From: Acestrorhynchus altus
Taxonomy: Eukaryota; Chordata; Actinopteri; Characiformes; Acestrorhynchidae
NCBI GenBank assembly: GCA_034509495.1
Contig: CM067503.1
Coordinates: forward strand, 21,141,161-21,205,160
Direction: 5' to 3'
DNA: 64,000 nucleotides
The position numbers were made by a program, and so were the translations under genes. The notes beneath the pieces are model-generated. The model was given only the letters and a program-made list of their open reading frames with translations, was not told where the DNA came from and made no database searches. Shown here one piece after another: positions 61,254-64,000 of the stretch. Each line of letters begins with the position of its first letter. The stretch's first letter is position 1.

Positions 61254-62755
61254 TTGGATGAGTGTTAGTGCCAATTTCTATAACATAGGAAGACTATTGA
61301 TGCCAGGTCCACAGTTGTTTAACAGCATTTTTAAATCATATTCTACAGTAGACACTACCATTTCAAAGAGCTTATGATATTTGCACATCCAGTCTTGCCT
61401 CCACCCATGCAATACTGCCAATGACACTGGTGGCACCACCCCAAATTCTGATAAATCCACCCCATGCTTCACAGTTGACAAGGTGGTTCTATCATGAAAT
61501 GCAGTTTGGTTATTGTAGCCACTGAATTTTTAACTTTTAATTAAATTTTTAATTTTTAACTGTAGAAATCCACATCACTTGTTTCCCAAAATCTTCTTCT
61601 AGATGTTAAGTAGCATAGTTCAAATGTTAGGTTTGATGGCAAAGTTGCAGGTGACGTTATCTTTATATACCACTTCCATGAAGACTATGTGCAAGCAATG
61701 CTGCACAATGGAAGAGACTCTACAAAATGTCCTGCAGGTTCTTGACAGTTATATAAGGGGGTATAAGGGGGTTTTCACATGAACAGTTTTCTCCAAGACT
61801 TTTCATGGCCTTCAAAATCTCATCTTGATGCATCCTGCATCCTTTACACCTGTACTGCTGTTCTGCACCATCAGGCATAAAACACAATAAGATTAAGCTT
61901 AAAGGTAACATGTTGGAAGGCAAGACTACATCTTCTTGTCCGAACAAGTCTCACTCCAGCCCTGGACTTTGTTAAGTGACCACTAAAATACACCCAATAG
62001 AAAAAGTAAAAAAAAAGAAGAAGAAAAAAGGTTATTATATTAGCTGCTCCAGCACTCGGCCAGACATTACAAATTATGAGGGACACGTGGCTAAATGTTT
62101 GGATTATCACTAAACACAGTGTCATAAATTTTCACACCACATGCTTGGTTGGACGCACTGTAATTAAAATAAAAACCCCCTCAGACTTAACCCAAACAAA
62201 CTGGTCTGTTAGTTTTCACAAAAACATCACATTTCCTTCAAGATCTCAAAGGTAGGATGAAGAGGTAATGCGCAGCACAAGGAAATTTCAGTTCGGACTT
62301 AAAACAGAGTTTACATAGATTCCCTCAAAGGGCCTATATCTAGAAGCAACATTTTATTTTTGGTGACCCTCAAGAGACCCACTCTCACCAGATGCTTGCA
62401 GCAACTGGAGTTTATGAGCTTTTAAATTTAGTTCATCAAAAAGCCACACAGTAGATTTAGGGAAGGTGAATAAAGATGTAAATCACATTGATGGGGTGTC
62501 ATAAGCCTTCATTTTTTAGCACAAGCCTATAAGCACAAATTAACCCTCCAGACTTCAAATCACACATTGTTGTCTGAGAGCGGCAGACTAACACCCAGCC
62601 AAAAACCTCAAGGGTGTCACAATTTAGCACAACATTGCTTCACAGTGAAAGGACTTAGGCAAGCTGCGGCAGTTAAGGATTTACAAGGAAGGCTTCTATT
62701 CAGTCAAATAGGAAACTGTAACACTAGCACATTAACAAAGACTAGGAGCTGCTCA
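61254..62755. other. Non-coding stretch, no gene seen
   Basis: AT-rich sequence without recognised genes. 61400-61490 contains aataaatccaccccatgctt on the plus strand, faintly like the complement of a Tc1 KHGGG region, but too short to call. Confidence 0.45.
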
Positions 62756-62766
62756 GTGTGTGTGTG

Positions 62767-62826
<60 letters not shown>

Positions 62827-62835
62827 CGTGCGTGC
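62756..62835. repeat. (GT)n microsatellite with GC interruptions
   Basis: About 40 dinucleotide units, with gcg interruptions near both ends and a (gtgc)n-like 3' edge. Confidence 0.97.
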
Positions 62836-64000
62836 ACTGGGTGGGGTGTTAAGTCTGGCTTCCTGTGGTGGAGGACTTCTATACTGATAATTAAGTCATT
62901 GAGCCAAACAGGAGGTGGTTTTAGAACAGCTGTCCCTCATGTATATCTGAACAGAACTGATCCTCTTTCATGTGCATGAAACAGCACTCATAATTAGTCA
63001 GCATTAGCATTTTACAGCCACTCACTTTAAGAGGAGTGCAAGATGATGGCAAGCAGGTAGGAAAGAGAGGAAGTGAGAGGACACAAATGCCTTAATAGTA
63101 CTAATCATTAGTTATGAAAGGGTTACACTAGGTAATGCTGAGGGCAAAAAGGGCCACAAAATTACACACATAAGCAACTCACTACCTAACTAATTAGTCA
63201 TCCCTAATCAATAATTAAAACCTACCTATGGTAAAACATTATTCAGTATTCATCTTCAAAGTATTTATTATTAGATTAGACAAAACAAACCAAAATAAGC
63301 AAACATCTAATTAAGAATCCAGTTAGCAAGTTGACCAACTGATTAAAATACCTGAATTAAACAAATACTGGTCCAACATTCAGAACATAACATATCGTCA
63401 CCATCATGCACAAACAGACTTTATTCTGAGTCATTTTGGAGCATTTCTATTGGTCATCATGAAATTTTCACAAAATTCAAAGAACATCCAGATTCATATT
63501 TATTTAATTTGGGCAAAAGGGCAAATGTGAGTGAGTAGAATACAAGCTCAGTGTTAATGTGAAAGGCCACGCAGGTTAAACAGTCATATGCTCAGCACTG
63601 CAGTGTCTAGTGTTGTGTGAGTGAGCCAATGCAAGGATCCTGAGGAGGACAGCGTCACAGAGGGCAGCGGGGTAAGCCATCAGGACAGGGCATCTCAATA
63701 CATGCTGTTATTGGTGGTGATCTATTATACTTTATGCTGCACAAAATAAAATACCACCACTATTATTGCCTGTAATAGTCAGAACTGTTATTATCTCTGT
63801 GGGAAACTCCCCCTGTGTGACCATGCAAGAAAGCACCAATGGCATCACCTCTGGAAGCTAACTTGCAATCATAGCTTGAGGGAATGCTGCTTTTAACTGC
63901 AGTGCCAAAGAAAGAACAAAAGGACAAATATATTCAGGACAAAATATTCGTCGTCGCATGTTCACCAAGAAAACAATTGCAATAAAATGCAGACAACAGC
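62836..64000. other. Non-coding stretch, no gene seen
   Basis: No gene or transposon recognised up to the end of the window. 63560-63720 is more complex and GC-balanced than its neighbours. Confidence 0.5.

Overview
This window looks like gene-poor, non-coding DNA from a ray-finned (teleost-type) fish. It is AT-rich with long (CA)n, (AT)n, (AAAT)n and (CTTT)n microsatellites. It is dominated by broken DNA transposons of kinds abundant in fish: several lineages of Tc1/mariner plus short palindromic hAT-type elements with 8-bp target duplications. The species cannot be named from the sequence. I found no intact protein-coding gene, rRNA, tRNA, CRISPR array or bacterial-type operon. Every open frame with recognisable protein similarity is a piece of a transposase, or in one case possibly a reverse transcriptase. 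The window is best read as intergenic or large-intron DNA.

Layout. 0-5 kb: low-complexity and telomere-like degenerate repeats, two CA microsatellites. 5.9-6.5 kb: a Tc1 transposase remnant split by a 195-bp hAT-type palindromic element. 7.3-11.8 kb: a 23-bp minisatellite, a (CTTT)n tract, hAT-type fragments, a short Tc1-type repeat, and long CA, AAT and AT tracts. 12.3-16.2 kb: a 1.3-kb Tc1 copy (+) entering from an (AT)n tract, and a 3' fragment of the same family in the opposite orientation (-). 17.9-21.3 kb: two copies of a roughly 230-300-bp segment about 3.1 kb apart, with another Tc1 remnant between them. 21.3-41.7 kb: mostly unique AT-rich sequence with one Tc1 fragment (32.8 kb), a purine-rich block (31.3-31.7 kb) and a few repeat tails. 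41.8-44.9 kb: two internally deleted Tc1 elements with inverted termini, separated by about 1 kb of complex sequence. 45.8-46.1 kb: a hAT-type element with target duplication. 49.0-51.1 kb: three different Tc1-type elements packed end to end. 52.0-54.2 kb: a second local duplication, carrying the same short Tc1-type repeat in both copies and a possible LINE remnant at the end of one. 55-64 kb: mostly unique sequence with one hAT-type element, a LINE/SINE tail and a GT microsatellite.

No set of genes works together here. The window records repeated transposon invasion, decay and short local duplication. No new functional system is evident. The strongest second-look items are the nested hAT-in-Tc1 insertion, the two local duplications and the three-element Tc1 cluster. 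Family names come from remembered protein and repeat patterns and were not checked against a database.
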